Source: an uncultured Alphaproteobacteria bacterium (GTDB taxonomy: Bacteria > Pseudomonadota > Alphaproteobacteria > HIMB59 > GCA-002718135). From it: DNA of 64,000 bases. The stretch lies in contig CACOPD010000004.1 of assembly GCA_902628835.1 (NCBI GenBank), positions 1 through 64,000 of the forward strand, written 5' to 3'. Of the stretch, positions 30,232-38,440 are shown piece after piece. Position 1 is the first letter of the stretch; each line of letters begins with the position of its first letter. A program made the translations under genes and the position numbers. The notes beneath the pieces were generated by a model, which worked only from the letters and a program-made list of their open reading frames with translations, ran no database searches and was not told the DNA's origin.

Positions 30232-30429
30232 ATGTCTGATATTTATATAGGGGACCTTACTCCAGGTACGTTTGTTATAAATGTAGATAAAGAAAAAGAA
30301 TGGGGTATTGGACAAGTTCAATCGTCAATAGATAATAAGATAACTATTAATTTTGAAAATGTTGGAAAAAAAACTATCAACTCAAAAGAAGTTGAATTAA
30401 AATTGATAAATATTAATGGAACTGATTGA
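30232..30429 (+). CDS. DUF3553 family protein
   Basis: A 65-residue protein of unknown function. PGTFVINVDKEKEWGIGQVQS then KITINFENVGKKTIN matches the small DUF3553 domain (PGxxVxHPxxPxWGxGQVQS...VxFExxGKxxI), a one-barrel domain found mostly in alphaproteobacteria, alone or attached to UvrD-type helicases. It sits 11 bases after dksA and overlaps moaA by 14 bases, so it is probably cotranscribed with both. Confidence 0.78.
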   Translation: MSDIYIGDLTPGTFVINVDKEKEWGIGQVQSSIDNKITINFENVGKKTINSKEVELKLININGTD

Positions 30430-31408
30430 TCAGTATTTAAGAAAAGTTAATTATCTCAGAGTTTCTGTAACTGACAGATGTGATCTAAGATGTGTTTATT
30501 GCATGAAAGAAAAAATGCAATTTCTACCTAGAAAAGATATTTTAACTTTAGAAGAGATTGAGAGAATTTGTGATAATTTTATTGATTTAGGTGTAGAAAA
30601 AATTAGACTTACAGGTGGTGAGCCTTTGGTAAGAAGTGATATACTAAAATTAATTGAGAAACTTAATAATAAAAAAAATTTTACAAATTTAAAAGAAATT
30701 ACTCTTACAACTAATGGCACACTCTTAAAAAAATATGCAAAAGAATTAAAATTAAATGGCGTGAATAGAATTAATGTATCCTTAGATACAATTAATTCTG
30801 AAAAATATAATAAAATAACTAGATTTGGAAATATCGAAAAAGTATTTGATGGAATAAATGAAGCTCTTGATACTAATATCAACATTAAAATCAATACAGT
30901 TGTTATAAAAAATTTTAATGAAAATGAAATAGAAGATTTAATAGAATGGTCAGATAAAAAAAAGATTGATCTTACTTTTATTGAAGTAATGCCAATGGAA
31001 GAAACAGATATTTCTAGAGAATATCAATTTGTATCACTTTCTGAAACTTTTGAAAAATTAAATCAAAAGTATAATTTTTTAATAAATAATCATAATACTG
31101 GTGGGCCAGCAAGATATTACACAAGTAATTTATTATCTAACAAAATAGGTTTTATCAGCCCCTTAACAAACAACTTTTGTGCGACATGTAATAGAGTAAG
31201 AATATCAAGTACTGGGAAACTATTTATGTGTCTTGGTCAAAACGATTATGTTGATTTTAGAGAAATTATGCGAAAAGATTTCAGTGATGATTATATTAAA
31301 GAAAAAATTAGATTTGCTTTAAATATAAAACCTAAAAATCACGATTTTATGGTTGGAACAAAAATTAATAAATATATGAAAAGACACATGAACGTTACAG
31401 GTGGATAA
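30416..31408 (+). CDS. moaA: GTP 3',8-cyclase MoaA
   Basis: Radical-SAM enzyme that, with MoaC, turns GTP into cyclic pyranopterin phosphate, the first step of molybdenum-cofactor synthesis. The SAM cluster ligands are Cys22, Cys26 and Cys29 in CDLRCVYC; the second 4Fe-4S cluster uses Cys255, Cys258 and Cys272. The C-terminus ends in the conserved Gly-Gly pair needed for catalysis. Length 330 is normal. It implies that molybdoenzymes exist elsewhere in the genome. Starts inside the DUF3553 gene; its stop overlaps the nadK start by 1 base. Confidence 0.95.
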   Translation: MELIDQYLRKVNYLRVSVTDRCDLRCVYCMKEKMQFLPRKDILTLEEIERICDNFIDLGVEKIRLTGGEPLVRSDILKLIEKLNNKKNFTNLKEITLTTNGTLLKKYAKELKLNGVNRINVSLDTINSEKYNKITRFGNIEKVFDGINEALDTNINIKINTVVIKNFNENEIEDLIEWSDKKKIDLTFIEVMPMEETDISREYQFVSLSETFEKLNQKYNFLINNHNTGGPARYYTSNLLSNKIGFISPLTNNFCATCNRVRISSTGKLFMCLGQNDYVDFREIMRKDFSDDYIKEKIRFALNIKPKNHDFMVGTKINKYMKRHMNVTGG

Positions 31409-32166
31409 TGAAATTTCATTTTTTATCTTCAAATAACCCAGAGGCTAAAGAAGCCGAAAAAAAACTAGTAAATATACATGGTCAAAATTCAGTTGATGAA
31501 GCTGATTATATTATACCAATTGGAGGAGATGGTTTACTTTTAAGATCTTTACATAGTTTTAATGAACTAAATAAACCTTTTTTTGGAATAAATTTTGGTT
31601 CAATTGGGTTTTTAATGAATAATATTAGTGATGAAGACTTAAAAGATATGATTACGAATGCTAAAAAATCAACTTTTAAACCTTTGAAGATGTCAGCTTT
31701 AAGTAATAATAACGAAAAATTTGAGGCATATGCCTATAATGAAGTTTCACTAATGAGACAAACTCATTTAGCATCTAAAATTAAGATTAAAATTAACAAC
31801 CAAGTAAAAATGGAAGAATTAATTTGTGATGGTGTTTTGTTATCTACATCTGCAGGTAGTACGGCCTATAATTTATCAGCTCACGGAAGTATCTTACCCT
31901 TAGATTCTAATATATTAGCCTTAACACCTATTAGCGCATTTAGACCGCGAAGATGGAGAGGAGCGCTTCTCTCAGAAATAAGTAAAATAGAATTTGAAGT
32001 TCTTGAAAATAATGATCGTTCTTCAAGTGTAACTGCAGATAATGTAGAATTTAGAAATATAAATAAAGTAAATATTTCATCTTCTGATGAAAATAAATGT
32101 ACTGTATTGTTTGATAGTAAGCATTCTATTGAAGATAAAATTTTAAATGAGCAATTTAATTTTTAA
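31408..32166 (+). CDS. nadK: NAD kinase
   Basis: Phosphorylates NAD to NADP. The GGDG motif (residues 39-42, IPIGGDGLLLRS) binds nucleotide phosphate; NFGSIGFLMN follows, and the C-terminal domain has STSAGSTAYNLSAHG and the LTPISAFRPRRWRGALL segment. At 252 residues it is of the short alphaproteobacterial form. Start and moaA stop share one base (TAATG). Its stop is 1 base from convergent 32168-32542. Confidence 0.95.
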   Translation: MKFHFLSSNNPEAKEAEKKLVNIHGQNSVDEADYIIPIGGDGLLLRSLHSFNELNKPFFGINFGSIGFLMNNISDEDLKDMITNAKKSTFKPLKMSALSNNNEKFEAYAYNEVSLMRQTHLASKIKIKINNQVKMEELICDGVLLSTSAGSTAYNLSAHGSILPLDSNILALTPISAFRPRRWRGALLSEISKIEFEVLENNDRSSSVTADNVEFRNINKVNISSSDENKCTVLFDSKHSIEDKILNEQFNF

Positions 32167-32167
32167 A

Positions 32168-32542
32168 TCAAATTTTTTTAAAAATACAAATCTTGTTACC
32201 ATCTAAATCTCTTAAATATGCATAGTAATCTTTCCCATGTCTTGGTCCTGGCATACCTTCATTTTTTGCTCCAAGTCTAATTCCAATTTTATAAAATTCA
32301 TTAACAGTTTTTTTTGAATTAGCTTTAAAAGTAACCATAGTACCATTTCCTATAGTTGCTTTTTTTTTATTGTGAGGTTTAATTAAGTAGAGTTCTATTT
32401 TTTTAGGAGACTCTTTTTTAGCATAACCAAAATAACGATTATGAGACAATACTTTTTTAATTTTTAGAGGTTTTAATATCTTACTGTAAAATTCTGATGA
32501 TTTTTTTAAATTATTTGTTCCAATTGTAATAAATGCAAACAT
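32168..32542 (-). CDS. VOC (glyoxalase/bleomycin-resistance) family protein
   Basis: A single vicinal-oxygen-chelate module of 124 residues. FAFITIGTNNLKKSSEFYSK is the first beta-alpha unit, and GMPGPRHGKDYYAYLRDLDGN plus KICIF the last. In the third strand, GNGTMVTF has Met where many relatives have a metal-binding His, so metal binding and catalysis are uncertain. Substrate unknown. It is 11 bases downstream of the tRNA-Leu gene on the same strand. Confidence 0.75.
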   Translation of the reverse strand: MFAFITIGTNNLKKSSEFYSKILKPLKIKKVLSHNRYFGYAKKESPKKIELYLIKPHNKKKATIGNGTMVTFKANSKKTVNEFYKIGIRLGAKNEGMPGPRHGKDYYAYLRDLDGNKICIFKKI

Positions 32543-32553
32543 AATTTAAAGCT

Positions 32554-32638
32554 TGGTAGCCTCGGCCGGACTTGAACCGGCACTCCCAAAAGGGCAAGGA
32601 TTTTAAGTCCTTTGTGTCTACCATTCCACCACGAGGCC
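32554..32638 (-). tRNA. tRNA-Leu (anticodon UAA)
   Basis: An 85-base class II tRNA. The acceptor stem GGCCTCG pairs with CGAGGCT (one G-U at the first pair), discriminator A and encoded CCA; anticodon stem-loop AAGGA-CTTAAAA-TCCTT with TAA; a long variable arm (GCCC TTTT GGGA-like); T arm GCCGG-TTCAAGT-CCGGC. It reads UUA, probably the most used leucine codon in so AT-rich a genome. It starts 16 bases after the CinA-like gene on the same strand, so its promoter is inside that gene or it is cotranscribed. Confidence 0.95.
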
Positions 32639-32654
32639 TATTTTTGGACTATTA

Positions 32655-33401
32655 TCAAACTATAGAACTTTTTCCACCATTTAATTCAATCATATTAGTT
32701 ATATCATCAACTATAGGTTTAATAGTTGTCATTTCCCATGATGAAACAACTATGTTGACTCCTCCAGTTTTAGCAGCAAGATTAAAATATGGATAACTGC
32801 CAATTGATGCACTTTTATAATTGTTTTGAATATTTTTTAAATTTTTTGCTATTTTGCTCTCGTATAAATTAGTATTAATTGTTGTTACAAGTTTTGGTTT
32901 ACCTTTTTTTATTTTCTTTATTAATTCTTCAAACATAACTTGCATTATTTCTGGGACACCAGGTAAAACATAAACATTTTTAATGATAAATCCTGGAGCA
33001 GCAGTCATTGGATTTAAAATAAGCTCTGAACCAAATGGCATTTTGGCCATTCTCTGCCTACTTTCATTAAATTCACCTTTTGGATAATAATTTTTAAGAA
33101 TTTCAAAAGCTGTTTTATTTGTTTCATATTGTAAGTTAAAAGCTTCAGATATACTTTCTGAAGTTATATCATCGTGAGTTGGTCCTATTCCACCAGTTGT
33201 AAAAATGTAAGAGCATTTTGAGCTATATTTTAATACATTATCTATTATTGTTTTTTTATCATCTTGAATAACAATAATTTCCTCTAATTTAATACCAGCT
33301 TGTAATAATTTTTTTGCAATATAATTTGAGTTTGTATCTTGAGTTCTGCCAGAAAGTATTTCATCTCCAATAACAATAACAGCCGCTGTAAAAGAACTCA
33401 T
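32655..33401 (-). CDS. CinA-type molybdopterin-binding protein
   Basis: A 248-residue protein with only the MoaB/MogA-like N-terminal domain of CinA (COG1058): VIVIGDEILSGRTQDTNSNYI at the start and FTTGGIGPTHDDITSE at 68-83. The C-terminal nicotinamide-mononucleotide deamidase domain of full CinA is absent, as is usual for the alphaproteobacterial version. In CinA proteins this domain acts as a pyrophosphatase on ADP-ribose-type substrates; here the role is open. It is divergent from map across 57 bases. Confidence 0.82.
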   Translation of the reverse strand: MSSFTAAVIVIGDEILSGRTQDTNSNYIAKKLLQAGIKLEEIIVIQDDKKTIIDNVLKYSSKCSYIFTTGGIGPTHDDITSESISEAFNLQYETNKTAFEILKNYYPKGEFNESRQRMAKMPFGSELILNPMTAAPGFIIKNVYVLPGVPEIMQVMFEELIKKIKKGKPKLVTTINTNLYESKIAKNLKNIQNNYKSASIGSYPYFNLAAKTGGVNIVVSSWEMTTIKPIVDDITNMIELNGGKSSIV

Positions 33402-33458
33402 ATGATTAATTGATATTTTCTATATATTATTTATTAATCGTAAGTAATTATTTTTTAA

Positions 33459-34253
33459 ATGAGAAACAACAATATCCCAATTCATACGAAAAAAGATTTT
33501 GAAGGAATGAGGGACGCTGGATCTTTAGCTGCAGAAGTCCTTGATACTTTACATGAAAAAATTGTACCAGGTATAAGTACGCAAGAAATAAATGACATAT
33601 GTCATGAAAAAATTATTAAGAGTAAAGCTGTGCCAGCACCTTTGAACTACAAAGGTTTTCCAAAATCTGTTTGCACATCTGTTAATCATGTTGTTTGTCA
33701 TGGAATTCCTTCTGAAAAAAAAATACTTTCTGATGGCGATATTATAAATGTCGATGTTACGGTTATATTGAATGGCTGGCATGGTGATAGTTCAAGAATG
33801 TTTGTTGCAGGAAAAACAAACAAAAAAAATTATGAATTTTTGAAAATAACTTATGAGTCTTTATTGATTGGTATTAGTGAAGCAAAACCAGGAAAACATC
33901 TTGGAGATATAGGAAATAAAATCCAGACACTTGCTGAAGAAAAAGGTTATTCTGTAGTAAGAGATTTTTGTGGTCATGGAATTGGGAAAGAATTTCATAC
34001 TCCGCCTAGTGTTTTACACTTTGGTGAACCGGGAGAAGGGCCAATACTGGAACCTGGGATGTTTTTAACAATTGAACCAATGATAAACTTAGGTGGATGG
34101 CAAACCAAAATACTTAATGATGGATGGACGGCTGTAACAAAAGATAAATCTTTATCAGCTCAATTCGAGCATACAATTGGAATAACAGAAGAAGGAAATG
34201 AAATATTTACATTATCTAAAAATAATACAGCTTTTCCAATAAAGGATGTATAA
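33459..34253 (+). CDS. map: methionine aminopeptidase, type I
   Basis: Removes the initiator methionine. The five metal ligands are visible: Asp99 and Asp110 (INVDVTVILNGWHGDSS), His173 (CGHGIGKEFHTPP), Glu206 (TIEPMI) and Glu237 (QFEHTIG); His81 in CHGIP is the substrate-binding histidine. Length 264 is normal, and the N-terminus lacks the zinc-finger extension. The gene starts a rightward run with purB 9 bases downstream. Confidence 0.96.
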   Translation: MRNNNIPIHTKKDFEGMRDAGSLAAEVLDTLHEKIVPGISTQEINDICHEKIIKSKAVPAPLNYKGFPKSVCTSVNHVVCHGIPSEKKILSDGDIINVDVTVILNGWHGDSSRMFVAGKTNKKNYEFLKITYESLLIGISEAKPGKHLGDIGNKIQTLAEEKGYSVVRDFCGHGIGKEFHTPPSVLHFGEPGEGPILEPGMFLTIEPMINLGGWQTKILNDGWTAVTKDKSLSAQFEHTIGITEEGNEIFTLSKNNTAFPIKDV

Positions 34254-34262
34254 GTAAAAAAA

Positions 34263-35555
34263 ATGATACCTAGATATAATAGGCCTGAAATTGAAAAAAT
34301 TTGGTCTTTAGAAAATAAATTTACAATTTGGACAGAGATTGAGTGTTTAATTGCAGAAAAACAAGCTATGCTCGGTATAATTCCAAAAAAAGCAGCAAAA
34401 GATATAAGAAAAAAAGCAAAATTTAATGTCAAAGAAATAGAAAAAATTGAAAAAGAAACCAAACATGATGTTGTTGCCTATATAAATAATGTAAGCAAAT
34501 ATATTGGCGACTCATCGAAATATTTTCATTTTGGTGTAACATCAAGTGATATTATTGATACTTCATTTTCTTTACAACTTAAGCAAACTTCTGAAATAGT
34601 AAGAAAAATTTTAGTGGAATGTATTAAAAGTCTAAAAATAAAATCTAAAAAATATAAAGACACATTAATGATTGGAAGAAGTCATGGAATACATGCTGAA
34701 CCGATTACTTTTGGATTAAAATTATCTTCATTTTATTTTGAATTTAAAAGAAATTTAGAAAGATTTGACCATGCAATAAATGAAATATCAGTTTGTGCAA
34801 TTTCTGGACCTGTTGGTACATTTAATTCTATAGACCCACGAATTCAGGATTATGTAGCAAAGAAACTAAAATTAAATTCTGAAGATATATCAACTCAAGT
34901 AATACCAAGAGATAGGCATGCATATTTTTTCTCAGTATTAGGAATTTTAGCCTCCTCTATCGAGAGATTTGCTGTGGAAATTCGAAACTTACAAAAAACA
35001 GAAGTATTAGAAGTAGAAGAAAGTTTTTCTTCTAATCAAAAGGGTTCTTCTGCAATGCCTCACAAGCGTAACCCAGTACTCAGTGAAAACTTAACAGGTA
35101 TCTCAAGATATATTAGAAGTGGTATAATTCCTTCATTAGAAAATATTGTACTTTGGCACGAAAGAGACATCAGTCATTCAAGTGTTGAAAGAATTATGGC
35201 ACCAGATATTACAATTGCTACCGATTTTGCACTTAATCGTCTAAATGGCATAATAAAAAATTTAAAAGTCTATCCACAAAATATGTTAAAAAATTTGAAT
35301 ATGCTTGGAGGCTTACATAGAACTCACAGTATTATGTTAAAATTGATTGAAAAAGGATTGAAAAGACAACATGCATATAAAATTGTTCAAGAAAGTGCCA
35401 TGGAAACATGGAATAATAATAAGAATTTTTCCCAAGTTTTACAAAAGAATAAAGAATTAAACAAAATATTGAATTCAAAAGATATCAAAAAAATCATAAA
35501 AGATGATAACGAACTAAAGAATATAGATTTGATTTTTAAAAATAAAATTAAATAG
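34263..35555 (+). CDS. purB: adenylosuccinate lyase
   Basis: Fumarase-superfamily lyase acting twice in purine synthesis (SAICAR and adenylosuccinate). The start YNRPEIEKIWSLENKF is typical of the 430-residue form; GRSHGIHAEPITFG holds the catalytic His, and GSSAMPHKRNPVLSEN the flexible signature loop with the catalytic Ser. All-alpha core intact. It follows map by 9 bases. Confidence 0.95.
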   Translation: MIPRYNRPEIEKIWSLENKFTIWTEIECLIAEKQAMLGIIPKKAAKDIRKKAKFNVKEIEKIEKETKHDVVAYINNVSKYIGDSSKYFHFGVTSSDIIDTSFSLQLKQTSEIVRKILVECIKSLKIKSKKYKDTLMIGRSHGIHAEPITFGLKLSSFYFEFKRNLERFDHAINEISVCAISGPVGTFNSIDPRIQDYVAKKLKLNSEDISTQVIPRDRHAYFFSVLGILASSIERFAVEIRNLQKTEVLEVEESFSSNQKGSSAMPHKRNPVLSENLTGISRYIRSGIIPSLENIVLWHERDISHSSVERIMAPDITIATDFALNRLNGIIKNLKVYPQNMLKNLNMLGGLHRTHSIMLKLIEKGLKRQHAYKIVQESAMETWNNNKNFSQVLQKNKELNKILNSKDIKKIIKDDNELKNIDLIFKNKIK

Positions 35556-35592
35556 TCTTTATTTTTTTTAATATCTGAACTATTTTATACCT

Positions 35593-35823
35593 ATGGCAAT
35601 GACTGCTGAACAAATTGAACAATTTATTAAAGATGCTATACCAGATGCAACTGTTGAGATTGTAGATCTTAAAGGAGATGGTGACCATTACAGCGCTACC
35701 GTAACATCAAAATCTTTTTCTGGAAAAACAAGAGTAGAACAACATAAGATGGTTTATGATGCTTTTAATGGTAAAATGGGTAGTGATTTGCACGCACTTA
35801 AGCTAAAAACTGTATCGGAGTAA
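35593..35823 (+). CDS. bolA: BolA family protein
   Basis: A 76-residue BolA/YrbA-type protein that partners the monothiol glutaredoxin encoded next to it in iron-sulfur trafficking. EIVDLKGDGDHYSATVTS holds the conserved loop with His, and KTRVEQHKMVYDA the helix with the invariant HxxVY-type His/Tyr (HKMVYDAF). The bolA-grxD pair, 2 bases apart, is a classical functional link. Confidence 0.92.
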   Translation: MAMTAEQIEQFIKDAIPDATVEIVDLKGDGDHYSATVTSKSFSGKTRVEQHKMVYDAFNGKMGSDLHALKLKTVSE

Positions 35824-35825
35824 TA

Positions 35826-36167
35826 ATGAATAATAATGACCATGTATCTCAAAATATAGAAAATGAAATTAACTCAAATGATGTAATTCTTTTCATGAAG
35901 GGAACCCCAGTATTTCCAATGTGTGGATTTTCTGCAAGAGTAGTTGAAATATTAAATAAAGTAGGTGTTAAATTTGGAAGTGTGAATGTGTTAGAGAGTG
36001 ATGAAATGAGAGAAGGTATTAAAAAATATTCTAATTGGCCAACCATACCTCAACTTTATGTTAAAAAGGAATTCATAGGTGGTTGTGATATTATAACTGA
36101 AATGTTTGAAAGTGGTGAATTATTAGAATTATTAAACACAAATGGAATAGACGTAAACCCATCTTAG
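35826..36167 (+). CDS. grxD: monothiol glutaredoxin Grx4
   Basis: CGFS-type glutaredoxin that carries 2Fe-2S clusters with BolA. The active site CGFS is residues 33-36 in PVFPMCGFSARVV, after the conserved FMKGTP; NWPTIPQLYVKKEFIGGCDI supplies the cis-Pro and glutathione-binding residues. 113 residues, normal. rarD begins 1 base after the stop. Confidence 0.95.
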   Translation: MNNNDHVSQNIENEINSNDVILFMKGTPVFPMCGFSARVVEILNKVGVKFGSVNVLESDEMREGIKKYSNWPTIPQLYVKKEFIGGCDIITEMFESGELLELLNTNGIDVNPS

Positions 36168-36168
36168 T

Positions 36169-37068
36169 TTGTTAAATAATAATTATTCCAAAGGTGTAAT
36201 ATTCTCCTGTATTGCAGCAATTTTTTGGGGTCTCCCACAACCTCTTTTTTTTAATGAATTAAATCACGTTAAGACTATTGAAGTAGTAGCCCATAGAGGA
36301 TTCTGGTCATTTATTTTTCTTTTTTCATTATTAATTCTAATTTCAAATTTATATGAATTTATTGAAATATTTAAATCAAGAAAAAGAATTTTTATTTTAA
36401 CAATTACAGCCTTTCTTATTGCAGGTAACTGGGCAGGCTTTATTTATTCTGTAGGACAAGAAAGAGTTCAGGATGCATCAATGGGTTATTTTATTACCCC
36501 AATGATAAGTATTATTCTTGGTTATTTTTTTTTAAATGAGAAAATAACTAAGCCTAAACTTGTGTCTGTATGTCTTATGTTTTCAGGAATATTATTCTTA
36601 TTTATTAATTTAAATCAATTTCCATTTCTTATAATTTGGATTGGCACATCTTGGGCAATCTATGGATTATTAAGAAAACAAGTTAATGTTAATCCTTCAA
36701 TTGGTTTACTTTATGAGACATTCATAATATCTTTAATATCTATCCCATATTTGGTTTATTTATTTTTGCAGAACGAAAACAGTATTTTTAGCATTGATAT
36801 TAAAACTTCAGTATTTTTAATTCTAACAGGAGCAGTAACGATTTTTCCATTATTTTTTTTTAATTTGGGCTTAAAATTTATTCAATTAGGTCTTGCTGGG
36901 GTTTTATTTTATCTAGCACCATCATTTCATTTTATAACTTCAGTATTTATTCTTAATGAAGAAATCTTACAAATTAAGTTAATATCATTTATAATTATTT
37001 GGATAGCTATAATAATTTATATTTATGATAGTTATAAAAAAGAAATTATCTTGAATAATACTCAATAA
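36169..37068 (+). CDS. rarD: EamA/RarD family membrane transporter
   Basis: A 299-residue drug/metabolite transporter of the RarD type with about ten hydrophobic helices. The opening [19 protein letters not shown] resembles RarD, as do [21 protein letters not shown]-like residues around helix 3 and [11 protein letters not shown]. It begins with TTG 1 base after the grxD stop and no ATG is close, so translation probably depends on grxD. Its 3' end overlaps rpsD by 23 bases. The substrate is unknown (chloramphenicol sensitivity gives the E. coli gene its name). Confidence 0.82.
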   Translation: MLNNNYSKGVIFSCIAAIFWGLPQPLFFNELNHVKTIEVVAHRGFWSFIFLFSLLILISNLYEFIEIFKSRKRIFILTITAFLIAGNWAGFIYSVGQERVQDASMGYFITPMISIILGYFFLNEKITKPKLVSVCLMFSGILFLFINLNQFPFLIIWIGTSWAIYGLLRKQVNVNPSIGLLYETFIISLISIPYLVYLFLQNENSIFSIDIKTSVFLILTGAVTIFPLFFFNLGLKFIQLGLAGVLFYLAPSFHFITSVFILNEEILQIKLISFIIIWIAIIIYIYDSYKKEIILNNTQ

Positions 37069-37666
37069 CTAGATTAGGTTCCATTGTTACAGGATAAGGA
37101 ACATCGTTAATTAGAGGAGCTCTTAAAAAACGACCCTTCAATTCTTTAACATCCACTTCTAAATATTCTGGTATTTCTCTTTCTTGAGAGCTAACTGATT
37201 CTACAATTAAATTAATTTCTTTACTTTTATCTCTTATGGAGATTTCATCTCCATCACTTACACTATATGAGGGAATATTAACTCTTTTTCCATTAACTTT
37301 TACATGACCATGATTAACTAATTGTCTTGCCGAAAAAATTGTAGGTACAAATTTCATTCTATAGACTGTAGCATCTAGTCTTCTTTCAAGAAGCTCAATT
37401 AAAATCTGACTTGTATCACCTTTAATATTTGAGGCTTTCTTAAATATATTTCTAAATTGTCTTTCAGTTAAATCACCATAATAAAATTTAAGTTTTTGCT
37501 TAGCAAATAGCTGGTTACCATAATCTGAAAGCTTTTTACGTTGGCCTTGTACACCATGCTGACCAGGCTTAGAGTTTCTTCTGTTAAATGGGCTTTTAGG
37601 CCTGCCCCATAAGTTAACACCTAACCTTCTGTCAATTTTGTATTTAGCGTTATGTCTTTTTGTCAT
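37046..37666 (-). CDS. rpsD: 30S ribosomal protein S4
   Basis: Primary 16S rRNA-binding protein of the 30S body. [20 protein letters not shown] opens the protein, the helical domain includes [21 protein letters not shown], and the S4 RNA-binding domain runs from about residue 95 ([30 protein letters not shown]). Length 206 is normal. It has its own sigma70-like promoter in the 63-base gap after the methyltransferase gene, very close to the ATG. Confidence 0.97.
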   Translation of the reverse strand: MTKRHNAKYKIDRRLGVNLWGRPKSPFNRRNSKPGQHGVQGQRKKLSDYGNQLFAKQKLKFYYGDLTERQFRNIFKKASNIKGDTSQILIELLERRLDATVYRMKFVPTIFSARQLVNHGHVKVNGKRVNIPSYSVSDGDEISIRDKSKEINLIVESVSSQEREIPEYLEVDVKELKGRFLRAPLINDVPYPVTMEPNLVIEYYSR

Positions 37667-37678
37667 TAATATGTTGGC

Positions 37679-37706
37679 TATATAGTGATTTAAAGAACTA
37701 TGTCAA
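37679..37706 (-). promoter_or_regulatory. sigma70-type promoter of rpsD
   Basis: On the minus strand TTGACA (37701-37706) and TATATA (37679-37684) are separated by 16 bases. The -10 ends 12 bases before the rpsD ATG (37666), so a start about 7 bases downstream would leave a leader of only about five or six bases, with no room for a Shine-Dalgarno sequence. Confidence 0.6.
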
Positions 37707-37729
37707 ATTTAATATATTCAATTTTTGGC

Positions 37730-38440
37730 TTATTTATTAAGTTTTTTTGTAATTCCCCATAAAGTCTGCAATTCTTTCTTTGTAAGAGGAATTTTTGTAA
37801 AAATACTATAAATATTATTTTTCATACTTTCTTTTTTTTCTCTTGGTGTAAAAAATTTCTTTTTTTCAAGATTTTCAAATAAATAATTTAAGAATTTAGA
37901 TAATTGATATTTTCGAATATTATCTTTTTCAATGACAGTTTTGTTAGTAAATTTTAAATTATTCAATTCAAATAATTTGTAGCATAGAACAGTAACTGCA
38001 TGAGAAAGATTTAATGAATTACTTTTACTATTTGTTTCTATTGTAAAAATAATATCAGATAATCTTAAGTCTTCATTCGAAAGACCAGAATTTTCTGGGC
38101 CAAAAAGTATTGCAGATTTTTTATTAGAAATAATTTTTCTTTTAATAAGTTTGAAATCATTAGTAAAATTTTTTTCCAAATATCTCAATCTATTTGTAGT
38201 AGCCACAACAAATGAAAAGTTAGAAAGTGCACTTTCTAAATCGTTATAAACTTTAATATTATTAATAATTCTTTCAGCTTTTTTTGCTGCATTTATTGAC
38301 TTGCTGTTTAACCAATTATCTCTTGGTGAAACTATAATTAGTTCTTTTAATCCAAAATTGTGCATAACACGCGCAACCATTCCAATATTTTCAGGAAGTT
38401 GAGGTCTGACTAAAATAATACTTGGATTTTTTGTGATCAA
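37730..38440 (-). CDS. trmJ: SpoU-family RNA 2'-O-methyltransferase, TrmJ-like
   Basis: SPOUT methyltransferase of 236 residues. SIILVRPQLPENIGMVARVM and FGLKELIIVSPRD are the TrmJ/LasT opening, ILFGPENSGLSNEDL is motif 2 and NSLNLSHAVTVLCYKLFE motif 3 of the knot. TrmJ methylates position 32 of tRNAs. The start overlaps the cimA stop by 4 bases. The exact target cannot be read from sequence, but the length and motifs fit TrmJ better than TrmL. Confidence 0.85.
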   Translation of the reverse strand: MITKNPSIILVRPQLPENIGMVARVMHNFGLKELIIVSPRDNWLNSKSINAAKKAERIINNIKVYNDLESALSNFSFVVATTNRLRYLEKNFTNDFKLIKRKIISNKKSAILFGPENSGLSNEDLRLSDIIFTIETNSKSNSLNLSHAVTVLCYKLFELNNLKFTNKTVIEKDNIRKYQLSKFLNYLFENLEKKKFFTPREKKESMKNNIYSIFTKIPLTKKELQTLWGITKKLNK

